Shown here: in pieces, positions 7,139 through 15,198 of the stretch | Layout of the letters: each line of letters starts with the position of its first letter | Position numbering within the stretch: position 1 is the stretch's first letter | Source of the DNA: Oscillospiraceae bacterium | GTDB lineage: Bacteria > Bacillota > Clostridia > Oscillospirales > Ruminococcaceae | NCBI GenBank assembly: GCA_900768675.1 | Contig: CAAGDT010000045.1 | Span: forward strand, 1-32,774 | Length of the DNA stretch: 32,774 nt | Direction of reading: 5' to 3' | Made by a program: the position numbers and the translations under genes | The notes under the pieces: generated by a model | What the model was told of the DNA's origin: nothing | Databases searched by the model: none | Seen by the model: the letters and a program-made list of their open reading frames with translations, nothing else

Positions 7139-8932
7139 ATGAGAATAGCAGGCAGCACAGTCCGCAGAAATTATCTTAAAAACTACGAGAGAAACTACTC
7201 CGACAAGTACGAGTCCGAGCAGAAAATATCCACATACCGCCAGTTCCAGCGGGCAAGCGAAAACCCCATAAATGCTGCCAAGGCTTTAAGAGTAAGAAAG
7301 TCTATTGCGGAAATAGAAACAAGCCAGAAGAACCTTAAATCCGCTTCTTCAATCTACCAGGCGGCGGAATCCTCTATGATGACCTTGTCCGAGATTATCC
7401 AGAACACTTACGAAAAGCTTGTTGAGGGCGCACACGGAACAAGAAACCAGGACGACCTTGAAATTATCGCAAAGGAAGTTGACAACTACGCCGAGGAGAT
7501 GATACAGTCCCTTAACGTAAACGTTTCCGACAGAAGAATTTTCGGCGCTCTCAATAACGAAACCGTTGCGTTCAAGATTGAAACCTCCGCCACAGGCGAT
7601 AAGTTCGTAACCTATAACGGAGTTGCGGTAAACTCCTCCTCCGACCCCCAGAGCTTCCCTTACAGCGGCACCTCTTACCTTGATATCGGCATAGGAATGT
7701 CGGTTGATAAGAGCACAAGCAGAATTGACGACCAGACCGCCCTTCCCATAACCTTCAACGGTGCGGAATGTACGGGCTGCGGCGTTACAAACAGAACTGC
7801 GATGATTTACCTTGACTCCGTAGTACCCGGTAATGCATACAAAATAAACGTTTCCGCAGGCGGACAGTCCAAGACAATTGAATTTAACGGCGGCGATACA
7901 AAGGAAGCTACTGTTGATAATATAAACGCAGCCTTAAAGCAGGCGTTTCAGGTCACTCCCGAAATAAGCGCCGACGGTACTATAAAGTACCTTGATAATA
8001 TCGAGGGCTACACGGGAACAGAGGTAAGAAACTACGAAAATGCTTCAATCGACGGTACTCCCGCTCTTGATATTGCTTCCCTTAAGGCGGATACCTACTA
8101 TTCTCTTGAAATAACCGCAGGAGAAAAGACAAGGGTTATCGACTTTATGGGCAGCGACAATATAAACACAACCCTTGACAATATAAGAACAGCTCTTAAT
8201 GATAAGTTCGGCGAGGACGCCCCCGAAATCTACTCCGACGGTATTTTCCTTGACGTTAATGGAAATCCCGCAGCAGTAAAGAACTGCTCCGACTATACAA
8301 ACAACGTAAGCTTTACCGCTGAGGGAAATATGGATTTAGCGGCGCTTACTCCCGGCGAGCAGTACACCGTAAACGTAAACGGCGTTAAGGTTTCCTTTGC
8401 GGCAGGAGCTGACGTGGACGAAACCGTAAAGAATATCAACGAGCAGTTCGCAAAGGACGGAATTTTCGGCGAGATAAACGTTCCTTATGTTGACCAGAAC
8501 GGAACGCTTATATATGACGGCGTTGATACCTCAATCGTTATAAGAAACGAGGAGTCCGCTTCAAATCAGCTTGAATTTTCCGAAATAGAGGGCTACTCAA
8601 AGAACATAATGCAGCTTATCCTTGACTCTGCAAAGGCGCTCAGATCAGGCGACCAGGACCTTGTTGCAAGATACGCCGACAAGATATACGCAGCTCAGAG
8701 TTCTCTTTCGATTGCAATTGCCGAGCTTGGTACAAACGATAAGTTTATCGAGTTCAACGAGGAAAGAACGGCTGACATACTCATAAATTTACAGGAAACC
8801 CAGAACGATATAGAAATTACCGATATGCCTTCGGAAATTACGAACTGGAAGGTGCTTGAAGCGGTTTATAACGCAACCCTTCAGATGGGCTCCTCGGTGC
8901 TTTCAATGTCAATCTTCGACTACATAAAATAA
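7139..8932 (+). CDS. flgL: Flagellar hook-associated protein 3 FlgL, enlarged
   Basis: FlgL is the second junction protein joining hook to flagellin filament. The 597-residue product has the N-terminal flagellin-like helix (about 1-130), including SENPINAAKALRVRKSIAEIE, and the C-terminal helix (about 520-597) with ERTADILINLQETQNDIEITDMP and an SIFDYI end. The middle carries three related modules at about 225-305, 310-395 and 399-485. Each has a pattern like GxxYxInVxxGxxxKxIeFxGgD followed by an NINxAL helix and a YxDG strand, resembling the flagellin/hook IN motif. Typical FlgL is about 300 residues, so this one is roughly doubled by surface-exposed repeats. ATG 7139 is chosen for the AGGAGG 8 bases upstream; an in-frame start at 7097 lies in repeat DNA. 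Confidence 0.92.
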   Translation: MRIAGSTVRRNYLKNYERNYSDKYESEQKISTYRQFQRASENPINAAKALRVRKSIAEIETSQKNLKSASSIYQAAESSMMTLSEIIQNTYEKLVEGAHGTRNQDDLEIIAKEVDNYAEEMIQSLNVNVSDRRIFGALNNETVAFKIETSATGDKFVTYNGVAVNSSSDPQSFPYSGTSYLDIGIGMSVDKSTSRIDDQTALPITFNGAECTGCGVTNRTAMIYLDSVVPGNAYKINVSAGGQSKTIEFNGGDTKEATVDNINAALKQAFQVTPEISADGTIKYLDNIEGYTGTEVRNYENASIDGTPALDIASLKADTYYSLEITAGEKTRVIDFMGSDNINTTLDNIRTALNDKFGEDAPEIYSDGIFLDVNGNPAAVKNCSDYTNNVSFTAEGNMDLAALTPGEQYTVNVNGVKVSFAAGADVDETVKNINEQFAKDGIFGEINVPYVDQNGTLIYDGVDTSIVIRNEESASNQLEFSEIEGYSKNIMQLILDSAKALRSGDQDLVARYADKIYAAQSSLSIAIAELGTNDKFIEFNEERTADILINLQETQNDIEITDMPSEITNWKVLEAVYNATLQMGSSVLSMSIFDYIK

Positions 8933-8967
8933 CTTCGGCGCAAAGCTCGTGAAAGGAGCGATAGGTT

Positions 8968-9600
8968 ATGGTAGAAAGTAATCTTCTCGATATTACCTCG
9001 GTACCGATTAAGGTAGAGATAAATATTAAAAAGGGCGAATTTGTAAACCCGAAGGCGGGAAATCCCGACCTTGCCCTTAAAATGGATATTAAGACTACCC
9101 CCGGAAAGCTTAAAATCCAGTCCGAGCCTACGAAAATCAATATCGACACCTATGCTGCCCGTTCAAGTATGGGCTACGGTCATTACAACAACGGCGACCT
9201 TATCAAGAAGGAGTCGGAAAAGGGCTTTTCCGTTGCCTACGAGGGCACAGCAAGGATAGTAAACGAGGGAAATCAGCTTGTCCGCGGCGCTTCCCCAGCC
9301 CAGATTGCGGCGCAGAACAACCGTGCAGGTCAGACAATCCAGACCGTTATGGAGTTTCTCCCGAAAACAGGCGCAGACGTAACCTTCGACAAGGGCGTGC
9401 TCAACATCAACTACGAGGTGGGTGACGTTGGAATAGACTGGGAGAACGCAGCGGCGATACCCTTTGAATATACCCCCGGCAGGGTTGAATTTCAGGTAAC
9501 CCAGATGCCAAGCGTGGAAATTGAGTATACCGGCGACCCGATATACGTTCCGGCACGTTCAGACCCGGATTATCAGCCCACGCTTGACGCAAGAGGCTGA
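8968..9600 (+). CDS. DUF6470 family flagellar-operon protein (YviE-like)
   Basis: This 210-residue soluble protein of unknown function has no signal peptide or membrane segment. Its position between flgL and fliW is that of Bacillus subtilis yviE, a DUF6470 member. The pattern fits too: an N-terminal strand-rich segment (LLDITSVPIKVEINIKKGEF), a repeated PGKLKIQSEPTKINID stretch, a central helix with SPAQIAAQNNRAGQTI (about 108-125), and a C-terminal strand region ending VEIEYTGDPIYVPARSDPDY. AAAGGAG precedes ATG 8968. Its stop overlaps the first possible fliW start by one base. Conservation of the locus suggests a flagellar role, but none is established. Confidence 0.85.
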   Translation: MVESNLLDITSVPIKVEINIKKGEFVNPKAGNPDLALKMDIKTTPGKLKIQSEPTKINIDTYAARSSMGYGHYNNGDLIKKESEKGFSVAYEGTARIVNEGNQLVRGASPAQIAAQNNRAGQTIQTVMEFLPKTGADVTFDKGVLNINYEVGDVGIDWENAAAIPFEYTPGRVEFQVTQMPSVEIEYTGDPIYVPARSDPDYQPTLDARG

Positions 9601-9629
9601 TGCACAAAAAGCAGGAAAGGGATTTTGAT

Positions 9630-10067
9630 ATGATTACTGTTGAAACAAGAGATTTTGGTGCAGTTGACGTAGAGGAAAGCGCAGTTTTTGAATTTCCAAA
9701 CGGAGTTTATGCCTTTGAGGAGGATAAGAGATTTGCTCTTTTAAGCCCTTTGGGTGCAGGAATTTATCCTATGTGGCTTCAGTCCATGGATACCCCTTCT
9801 CTTTGCTTTATAGTTTTCGACCCTGTTCTTATAGACGACTCCTTTACCGTTGTCCTTTCCGACAGCGAGAAAAGCCTTATCGGCGTAAAGGAGGATTCCG
9901 ATATACGCAGTCTTGTTATTGCAAGAGTGCCCGAGAACTATAAGCAGACAACAGTAAATATGAAGTCCCCGATTATAATAAACACAAAGAACAATAAGGC
10001 GGAGCAGGTTATCCTGCCTCTCGATTATCCCTTCCGCCTTCCTATCTATGAGCAGGAGGTGGTATAA
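9630..10067 (+). CDS. fliW: Flagellar assembly factor FliW
   Basis: FliW binds flagellin in the cytoplasm and antagonises CsrA, so flagellin translation follows flagellin export. The 145-residue protein shows the family start MITVETRDFGAVDVEESAVFEFPNGVYAFEE and the later NPIIINTKN-like segment (SPIIINTKNNKAEQVIL, about 115-131). ATG 9630 gives the normal family length and follows GGAAAGGG; an upstream in-frame ATG at 9600 adds ten residues and is less likely. The csrA gene overlaps its stop codon by one base (TAATG), a coupling that suits the FliW-CsrA partner switch. Confidence 0.95.
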   Translation: MITVETRDFGAVDVEESAVFEFPNGVYAFEEDKRFALLSPLGAGIYPMWLQSMDTPSLCFIVFDPVLIDDSFTVVLSDSEKSLIGVKEDSDIRSLVIARVPENYKQTTVNMKSPIIINTKNNKAEQVILPLDYPFRLPIYEQEVV

Positions 10068-10294
10068 TGCTTGTCGTTACAAGAAAAACCGAGGAAAGCG
10101 TTATTATCGCCGATAATATCGAAATCGTGGTGCTTGAGGTCAGCAAGGACAGGGTGAAGCTTGGAATTACTGCACCTAAGGACGTAAAAATTATAAGAAA
10201 CGAGCTGAGGAATACCCAGGAATCCAACCTTGAGGCCTCCAAGGCAGTTTCAAAGGTGGCAATTACCGCTCTGCTGGAAAACGCCAAGAAGTAA
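10067..10294 (+). CDS. csrA: Carbon storage regulator / translational repressor CsrA
   Basis: This 75-residue RNA-binding protein has the CsrA signature: MLVVTRKTEESVIIADNIEI, then VKLGITAPKDVKIIRNEL (about 31-48). The first strand and the basic fifth strand build the RNA-binding face of the domain-swapped dimer. In Gram-positive bacteria it represses flagellin mRNA translation and is relieved by FliW, encoded immediately upstream. AGGAGG (10055-10060) lies 6 bases before ATG 10067. No flagellin gene follows, so its main target must lie elsewhere in the genome. The C-terminal helix (about 50-75) is longer than in Escherichia coli CsrA, as usual for FliW-controlled homologues. Confidence 0.96.
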   Translation: MLVVTRKTEESVIIADNIEIVVLEVSKDRVKLGITAPKDVKIIRNELRNTQESNLEASKAVSKVAITALLENAKK

Positions 10295-10315
10295 TTTTCG
10301 AAAGGATTTGATACT

Positions 10316-13102
10316 ATGGCTGACAATAAGATAAGAATGAGCGGTATGAATTCGGGACTTGATACCGAAAGTATCATCAAGGCTCTTACCGCAAACAGCA
10401 AGCTTAAAATTACAAAGCAGGAGAGAAATATCCTTAAGTATCAGGCTCAGCAGGAAGCCTACCGTGACGTTATCTCGAAGCTTACCGATTTAAAGAAAAG
10501 CTACTTTGATATTCTGAAAAAGGACTCCTACCTTGCAGGCGGTACTATGTGGAACAAGTACTCCGCAAAAACCCTTGTTGACGGTACAGAGAAGAATATT
10601 CAGGGTGTAGCAATTTCCACCACAATCAATTCAGCGGCGGGAAACTATAAGGTTAAGGTAAATAAAACCGCTACCCAGTCGAAAATTACGGGAAGCTCCT
10701 TAAGCGACGGCGCAAAGATTGACGCAGGCGCACTTACAAGCGGCGAAAGCTACGGAATTACCGTAACAGTAGGCGAAGATACAAAGAATATCACCTTTAC
10801 GGCAGGCGACTCCGCCGAGGAAACCATAAAGAACATCAACGACAAGCTTTCCGAAGCCTACGGAGAAAGCAATTCCTCTGCGGCAGGCGGCAGCAAGGGA
10901 CTTGTATACGTTGACGACAGCGGAAAGTTCGTTTCCCGTGCAGGCAAGGGCATTTCCATTTCCGGAATAGGTACTATGACCGGCACAAATACCCTCGACC
11001 TTTCGGGCATCAAGACCGGCTCCAACACCCTTACCTTCCAGGCGGGCGAGGAGGTTGTAAATGTTTCCTTCCAGACCCTTTCCTCCGACTATTTCAGTGA
11101 GATTTTCGACGAGGACGGAAATATAAAGGATGACGCAGACGAGGAGAAGGTTGCCCTTTACAATCAGATAAAGGACGACTACGTTGAGTCAAAGAAGTAC
11201 GAGGAATATACTGCTTGGGCAGAGAGCGCAACAGAGGACGAAAAGCAGGAGCTTCTGGATAAGACCTTTGTTAAGGCGCAGGAGGTTCACTACAATAAAT
11301 ATCTTGATAAGTTCTTAAGCGGCAAGTACGACGAGTACAAGGCTGAGGGCGGAGACGAGGATTACGATACCTGGAAGGCTGCAAACTACGTTGATAAGGA
11401 CGAGAATAACGCTCTTTACAAGGAATTTGCTGCGGATTACTACGACGTAAAGCTTACCGACGAGCAGAAGGCTGCAAGAGAAGCGGAGCTTGATACGTTC
11501 CTGCATGAAAAATACGCAGAGGCGCAGGCTGACGGAGAAACCGCTGAATTTGAGGACTGGAAGGCTGCGAACTTCAAGGATAAGGACGTAAATAACGCTC
11601 TTTATGCCGAGTTCAAGGCGATTGACGACGAAAAATACCCTACCCATATCGGCAAGGAGCTTGATAAGGACGCATGGAGCGTTGTTACCTATAACGAGTA
11701 CAGCGCATACAAGGAAGAGCTGGGTTCTGTAAGCGAGGATAACCTTACAATTACCCGGCAGAACATCGTTGACCACTATAATGCAACCAGCATAAAGAAC
11801 AGCATAGGCTCTCTTGAAACAGCATCGGGCGTTAAGTTCAGCGTAGAGATAAACGGCGGCTCAGCAGTTGTAACCGCAGAGGATAAGGAGGGCAACGCTC
11901 AGAACATTTCCGTTACCTCCGCAGCGGGCAGCACAAATAACTTCGGTGCAACAGCTGCCACAACCTCAATTTCACAGATTTCAAACACCACAACTCTTGC
12001 AAACTTAGGAATTGACGCTGACGAGGATGGCAATTACAATTTCACCATTAACGGCGTTGATTTCAGCTTCAGCGGCGATACTACCGTCAATGAAATGATG
12101 AAAAAGGTAAACGGCTCGGACGCGGGAGTAAAAATGGCGTACTCCTCCCTTGAAAATGCATTCACCGTAACCTCCACCGAGTATGGCACGGGAAGCAGGG
12201 TAGATATAAGCGCAGACGGACAGGGGCTGCTTGCGGGAATAGGACTTATGGCAGGTTCAAGCTACTCCGCAGGCACAAACCTTGAGGTTGAGATAAACGG
12301 AAGAATCCTTGAAAGCGACGGAAATTCGATTGAAGCTGACGGCACAACCTTCACCTTTACCGAGGGCAGCGAGGGTACTGAGTTTACCGTAAATATCGAA
12401 AAGGATACCGCAGCTATTGCAGATACTATAAAGGGCTTTGTTGAGCAGTACAACAAGGCGATAAAGGAGATTTACGAATATTTAGACCAGGAGCCTGAAA
12501 AGAAATATTATTTTCTTGCAGACGCCGATAAGGAAGACCTGGAACTGACCGAAAAGCAGGAGGAGCAGTGGGAGGAAAAGGCCAAGAAGGGCGTAATCTA
12601 CCACGACTCCACCATAACCGCAGCTATGACCAGCTTAAGAACCGCTCTCATGGGAGCTGTTGAGGGCGCAGACGGTAAGGCTTTCTCTCTTGCTTCCTTG
12701 GGCATTACCACAGCCACCGACTATAACGAGCACGGAAAGCTGATGATAGACGAGGATAAGCTTAATGCCGCAATTGCATCAAACAGCGACGATATTGCAA
12801 AGCTGTTCTCCGACAAGGAAAACGGCATAATGAAGAAGTTTGCCGATGCTCTTGATGGTGCAGTAGGCACTACCGGCGACAAGGGTACTCTTATCAACAA
12901 GGCAGGTCTTGCAACCGGCTCAACCGCCAAGGAAAACGAGATTTACGAGCTTATCAAGAGAACCACTCAGAAAATATCCTCTCTCACCGAGAGATACGAA
13001 AACGAGCAGGACAGACTCTGGAAGAAGTATTCCGCTATGGAAAAAATGCTTTCCTCCCTTAACAGCCAGCAGTCCTCATTTATGTCATATTTCCAGGGCT
13101 GA
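10316..13102 (+). CDS. fliD: Flagellar filament cap protein FliD, enlarged
   Basis: FliD caps the growing filament and helps flagellin fold. The 928-residue protein starts with the FliD N-domain (about 1-105: MSGMNSGLDTESIIKAL and the following coiled-coil helix) and ends with the FliD C-domain (about 600-925) and its coiled-coil tail. This is nearly twice the length of Bacillus FliD. An IN-like module lies at about 138-225 and a second (about 230-250) is interrupted. Between them is a highly charged helical insert (about 265-470) holding two 42-residue repeats at 330-371 and 392-433, with 24 identical positions and a shared WKAANxxDKDxNNALYxEF core. GAAAGGA precedes ATG 10316. It lies between csrA and fliS, where Bacillus would have hag first. 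Confidence 0.95.
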   Translation: MADNKIRMSGMNSGLDTESIIKALTANSKLKITKQERNILKYQAQQEAYRDVISKLTDLKKSYFDILKKDSYLAGGTMWNKYSAKTLVDGTEKNIQGVAISTTINSAAGNYKVKVNKTATQSKITGSSLSDGAKIDAGALTSGESYGITVTVGEDTKNITFTAGDSAEETIKNINDKLSEAYGESNSSAAGGSKGLVYVDDSGKFVSRAGKGISISGIGTMTGTNTLDLSGIKTGSNTLTFQAGEEVVNVSFQTLSSDYFSEIFDEDGNIKDDADEEKVALYNQIKDDYVESKKYEEYTAWAESATEDEKQELLDKTFVKAQEVHYNKYLDKFLSGKYDEYKAEGGDEDYDTWKAANYVDKDENNALYKEFAADYYDVKLTDEQKAAREAELDTFLHEKYAEAQADGETAEFEDWKAANFKDKDVNNALYAEFKAIDDEKYPTHIGKELDKDAWSVVTYNEYSAYKEELGSVSEDNLTITRQNIVDHYNATSIKNSIGSLETASGVKFSVEINGGSAVVTAEDKEGNAQNISVTSAAGSTNNFGATAATTSISQISNTTTLANLGIDADEDGNYNFTINGVDFSFSGDTTVNEMMKKVNGSDAGVKMAYSSLENAFTVTSTEYGTGSRVDISADGQGLLAGIGLMAGSSYSAGTNLEVEINGRILESDGNSIEADGTTFTFTEGSEGTEFTVNIEKDTAAIADTIKGFVEQYNKAIKEIYEYLDQEPEKKYYFLADADKEDLELTEKQEEQWEEKAKKGVIYHDSTITAAMTSLRTALMGAVEGADGKAFSLASLGITTATDYNEHGKLMIDEDKLNAAIASNSDDIAKLFSDKENGIMKKFADALDGAVGTTGDKGTLINKAGLATGSTAKENEIYELIKRTTQKISSLTERYENEQDRLWKKYSAMEKMLSSLNSQQSSFMSYFQG

Positions 13103-13161
13103 TTTAAGGCAGCGCTGACATTCGTACAGGATATTGCCTTCAGAAAGGAACGGTCATTGTT

Positions 13162-13527
13162 ATGAACAACGCTTATGCGGCTTATAAAAAGCAGTCTATT
13201 TCTACCCTTACTCCTATGGAAATCGTAGTAAAGCTTTACGACGAGGCGGAGAAGCAGATGAATCTTGCTATAATAGGAATTGAGGGAAAGAATTACGAAG
13301 CGGCGAATAATTCCCTTAAAAAGACTCAGGATATTGTTAACGCTCTGCGTTCCGTACTTGATATGGACATCGAGCTTTCAAAAAATCTTGACGCTCTTTA
13401 CGACTTTTTCAACAGGCAGCTTGTTACTGCAAACGTAAAAAAGGACGTAGCAATCATAAAGGAGCTTATCCCTATGTTTGCTGAACTCAGGGACGCTTTT
13501 TCACAGGTTGCGGCTATGCCCAAATAA
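13162..13527 (+). CDS. fliS: Flagellin export chaperone FliS
   Basis: This 121-residue four-helix protein binds the flagellin C-terminus and prevents premature polymerisation. Family marks are the N-terminal AYAAYKKQSISTLTPMEIVVKLYD (about 5-27), which includes the conserved TPxElxxxLYd-type stretch, and the C-terminal helix with IPMFAELRDAF. Length is typical. AAAGGAAC lies upstream of ATG 13162. The gene is 59 bases after fliD and 16 bases before the FliT-like gene, the usual fliD-fliS-fliT order. Confidence 0.95.
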   Translation: MNNAYAAYKKQSISTLTPMEIVVKLYDEAEKQMNLAIIGIEGKNYEAANNSLKKTQDIVNALRSVLDMDIELSKNLDALYDFFNRQLVTANVKKDVAIIKELIPMFAELRDAFSQVAAMPK

Positions 13528-13543
13528 GTCGAAAGGCGGAGAA

Positions 13544-14029
13544 ATGACTAACGAGATAAAAAACCGCATTATTGAGGTTATGGGAGAAATCGGCGTGCTT
13601 ATAGAAAGCTACTCCGCCGATACCTCCGGGATACTTACCACCGACATTGACGAAACCCTTGAGGATATAATCGCCCGCAGAGAAGTAACCCTTTCGCAGA
13701 TAGGCGAAAAGCGGGCTGAAATCGACAGGCTCAGGGAGGAATGTACCCCCGAGGAAAGCACGGTTATACATAAGATTATAACCAACGGTCATATTCCCTT
13801 GGGCATTTCAAGGGAGCTTCGGGAAATACATAAAGCGGCTGTAAAAATGCGGTCGGTTTATATTTCCGCCGCCGAAAAGGATAAACAGGCGGCTCTTCGG
13901 GTTGACGCAAGGGTAAAGGAGCTGAGAACTCAGCTTGAAGCCCTTCAGGACGACAAGAAGAAGATTGATTTTTATTCCAACAATAAATTAACCGATAATA
14001 AAGGCGGCTCATTCGACAGCCACCTGTAA
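13544..14029 (+). CDS. FliT-like flagellar chaperone (by position)
   Basis: This 161-residue hydrophilic, helical protein has coiled-coil character at about 38-65 and 110-145 and a polar tail. It directly follows fliS, where fliT or a second FlgN-type chaperone is normally encoded. FliT proteins bind FliD and help it reach the export gate. I see no diagnostic motif, so the name rests on context and secondary structure. ATG 13544 is preferred because AAAGGCGGAG sits just upstream; an in-frame start at 13478 would overlap fliS by 50 bases. The palindromic element at 14028-14138 begins within its stop codon. Confidence 0.65.
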   Translation: MTNEIKNRIIEVMGEIGVLIESYSADTSGILTTDIDETLEDIIARREVTLSQIGEKRAEIDRLREECTPEESTVIHKIITNGHIPLGISRELREIHKAAVKMRSVYISAAEKDKQAALRVDARVKELRTQLEALQDDKKKIDFYSNNKLTDNKGGSFDSHL

Positions 14030-14138
14030 TCAGGCTGACGATAAACCACCATCTGCTTCGTCGACCACATAATGGCAGGCACAAAGCCTAGCCATTATGC
14101 GGTTTCCTCGCATCTGGCGGCTTCTCGTCACCCTGATT
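14028..14138. repeat. Palindromic element, long copy (after FliT-like gene)
   Basis: The terminal inverted repeats AATCAGGCTGACGA (14028-14041) and TCGTCACCCTGATT (14125-14138) pair at 13 of 14 positions. The middle shares CCATCTGCTTCGT and GCATCTGGCGGCTTCTCG with the copy after flgK. It carries an extra nested hairpin: CATAATGGC (14067-14075) with GCCATTATG (14091-14099), and an inner AGGC/GCCT. Both copies start exactly at a stop codon. It could be a MITE-like repeat or a processing or termination element within the flagellar operon. Confidence 0.7.
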
Positions 14139-14170
14139 GATTATTAATATCGGTTAAAAGGAGTTTTACT

Positions 14171-14965
14171 TTGCTTATTGATTCCCACGCACACGCATTT
14201 GCAGACAGTATTGCAGAACGGGCGGTTGAAAAGCTTAAGGCTACCGCTAATGTTCCTGCATACACAAACGGCACGATAAAGGACGCAGACAGAGTGCTCG
14301 CAAGCTGCGGCGTAGACTACGCCGTACTTCTGCCTGTTGCCACAAAGCCTACCCAGCAGACTACTATAAATAACTGGGCAAAGGAAGAATACAAGGGACG
14401 CTTTATCTCCTTCGGCACGGTTCACCCCGCCGCAGAGGACGCAGTTGATGAAATCGGGCGGATAAAGGAGCTTGGCTTAAAGGGCGTAAAGCTTCATAAC
14501 GACTATCAGGGCGTTTTTATTTTCGACGAAAGATGTATTCCGATTTATAAGCGCTGCGAGGAGCTTTCCCTCCCCGTTGTTTTCCACATGGGCTACGACC
14601 CCGTTTCTCCCCTTGTTCACCGTGCTATGCCCTACGACCTTATCGAGCTTTCGGAAAAATTCCCGAAGCTTAAGATTATTGCAGCCCACATGGGCGGTAT
14701 GTACGCATGGGAGTCGGTTTACAAGTATATTGCAGGCAGAAAGAATATCTACCTTGATACCGCTTTTGTTGCAGGATATATAGACCCGGGAATTTTTGCG
14801 GAAATCGTAAGAAAGCACGGTGCAGACAGAGTTCTTTTCGGAAGCGACCTGCCCTGGAGCAGCCCCGATATGGAGGTTGAGCTTATCGAAAACTCGCCCT
14901 TTACCGACGAGGAAAAGGAACGGATTTTCTGGAAGAATACGGCTGAGCTTTTAGAGCTGTTCTGA
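14171..14965 (+). CDS. Amidohydrolase-family metal-dependent hydrolase
   Basis: This 264-residue TIM-barrel hydrolase is of the amidohydrolase-2 type. Candidate metal ligands are the DSHAH motif near the N-terminus (H6, H8), H139 in VVFHMGYD, H173 in IAAHMGG and D226 in FGSDLPW. Lys107 and His109 in KGVKLHND are also typical of the family. Related enzymes act on aromatic carboxylates or cyclic amides, so the substrate here is open. The start is TTG 14171, with AAAAGGAG 8 bases upstream; the HxH motif falls right after it and no ATG fits. It is the last gene before the terminator at 15010 and, with no promoter seen between, is probably co-transcribed with the flagellar genes. Confidence 0.88.
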   Translation: MLIDSHAHAFADSIAERAVEKLKATANVPAYTNGTIKDADRVLASCGVDYAVLLPVATKPTQQTTINNWAKEEYKGRFISFGTVHPAAEDAVDEIGRIKELGLKGVKLHNDYQGVFIFDERCIPIYKRCEELSLPVVFHMGYDPVSPLVHRAMPYDLIELSEKFPKLKIIAAHMGGMYAWESVYKYIAGRKNIYLDTAFVAGYIDPGIFAEIVRKHGADRVLFGSDLPWSSPDMEVELIENSPFTDEEKERIFWKNTAELLELF

Positions 14966-15009
14966 CAGGCGCAGCAGTATATATTTATATGCTTTTTCAA
15001 CAAGTTTTT

Positions 15010-15049
15010 CGCCGGTTTTTGTCCGAATAAGACAGAAATCGGCGTTTTT
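15010..15049 (+). terminator. Rho-independent terminator of flagellar operon
   Basis: A 14-bp stem, CGCCGGTTTTTGTC (15010-15023) with GACAGAAATCGGCG (15031-15044), has a 7-base loop and two G-T wobbles, and is followed by TTTTT. It sits 45 bases after the amidohydrolase stop. Confidence 0.85.
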
Positions 15050-15071
15050 GCTGCAATTTTGTATGTATATA

Positions 15072-15100
15072 TTGACATATTATGGAATACAGTGTATAAT
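15072..15100 (+). promoter_or_regulatory. Sigma-A promoter for DUF4234 gene
   Basis: TTGACA (15072-15077), 17 bases, TATAAT (15095-15100): a perfect consensus match. It gives a leader of about 90 bases before ATG 15199, in which I see no clear structured regulator. Confidence 0.9.
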
Positions 15101-15198
15101 CGGAAATGTAAGTATTAGTCCTTTACTGCAATAAGACAAGGCGGACAGCCTGCCGGCAATAACGGATTAATAAATAATTATGGTGGAGGAAAACCAAT

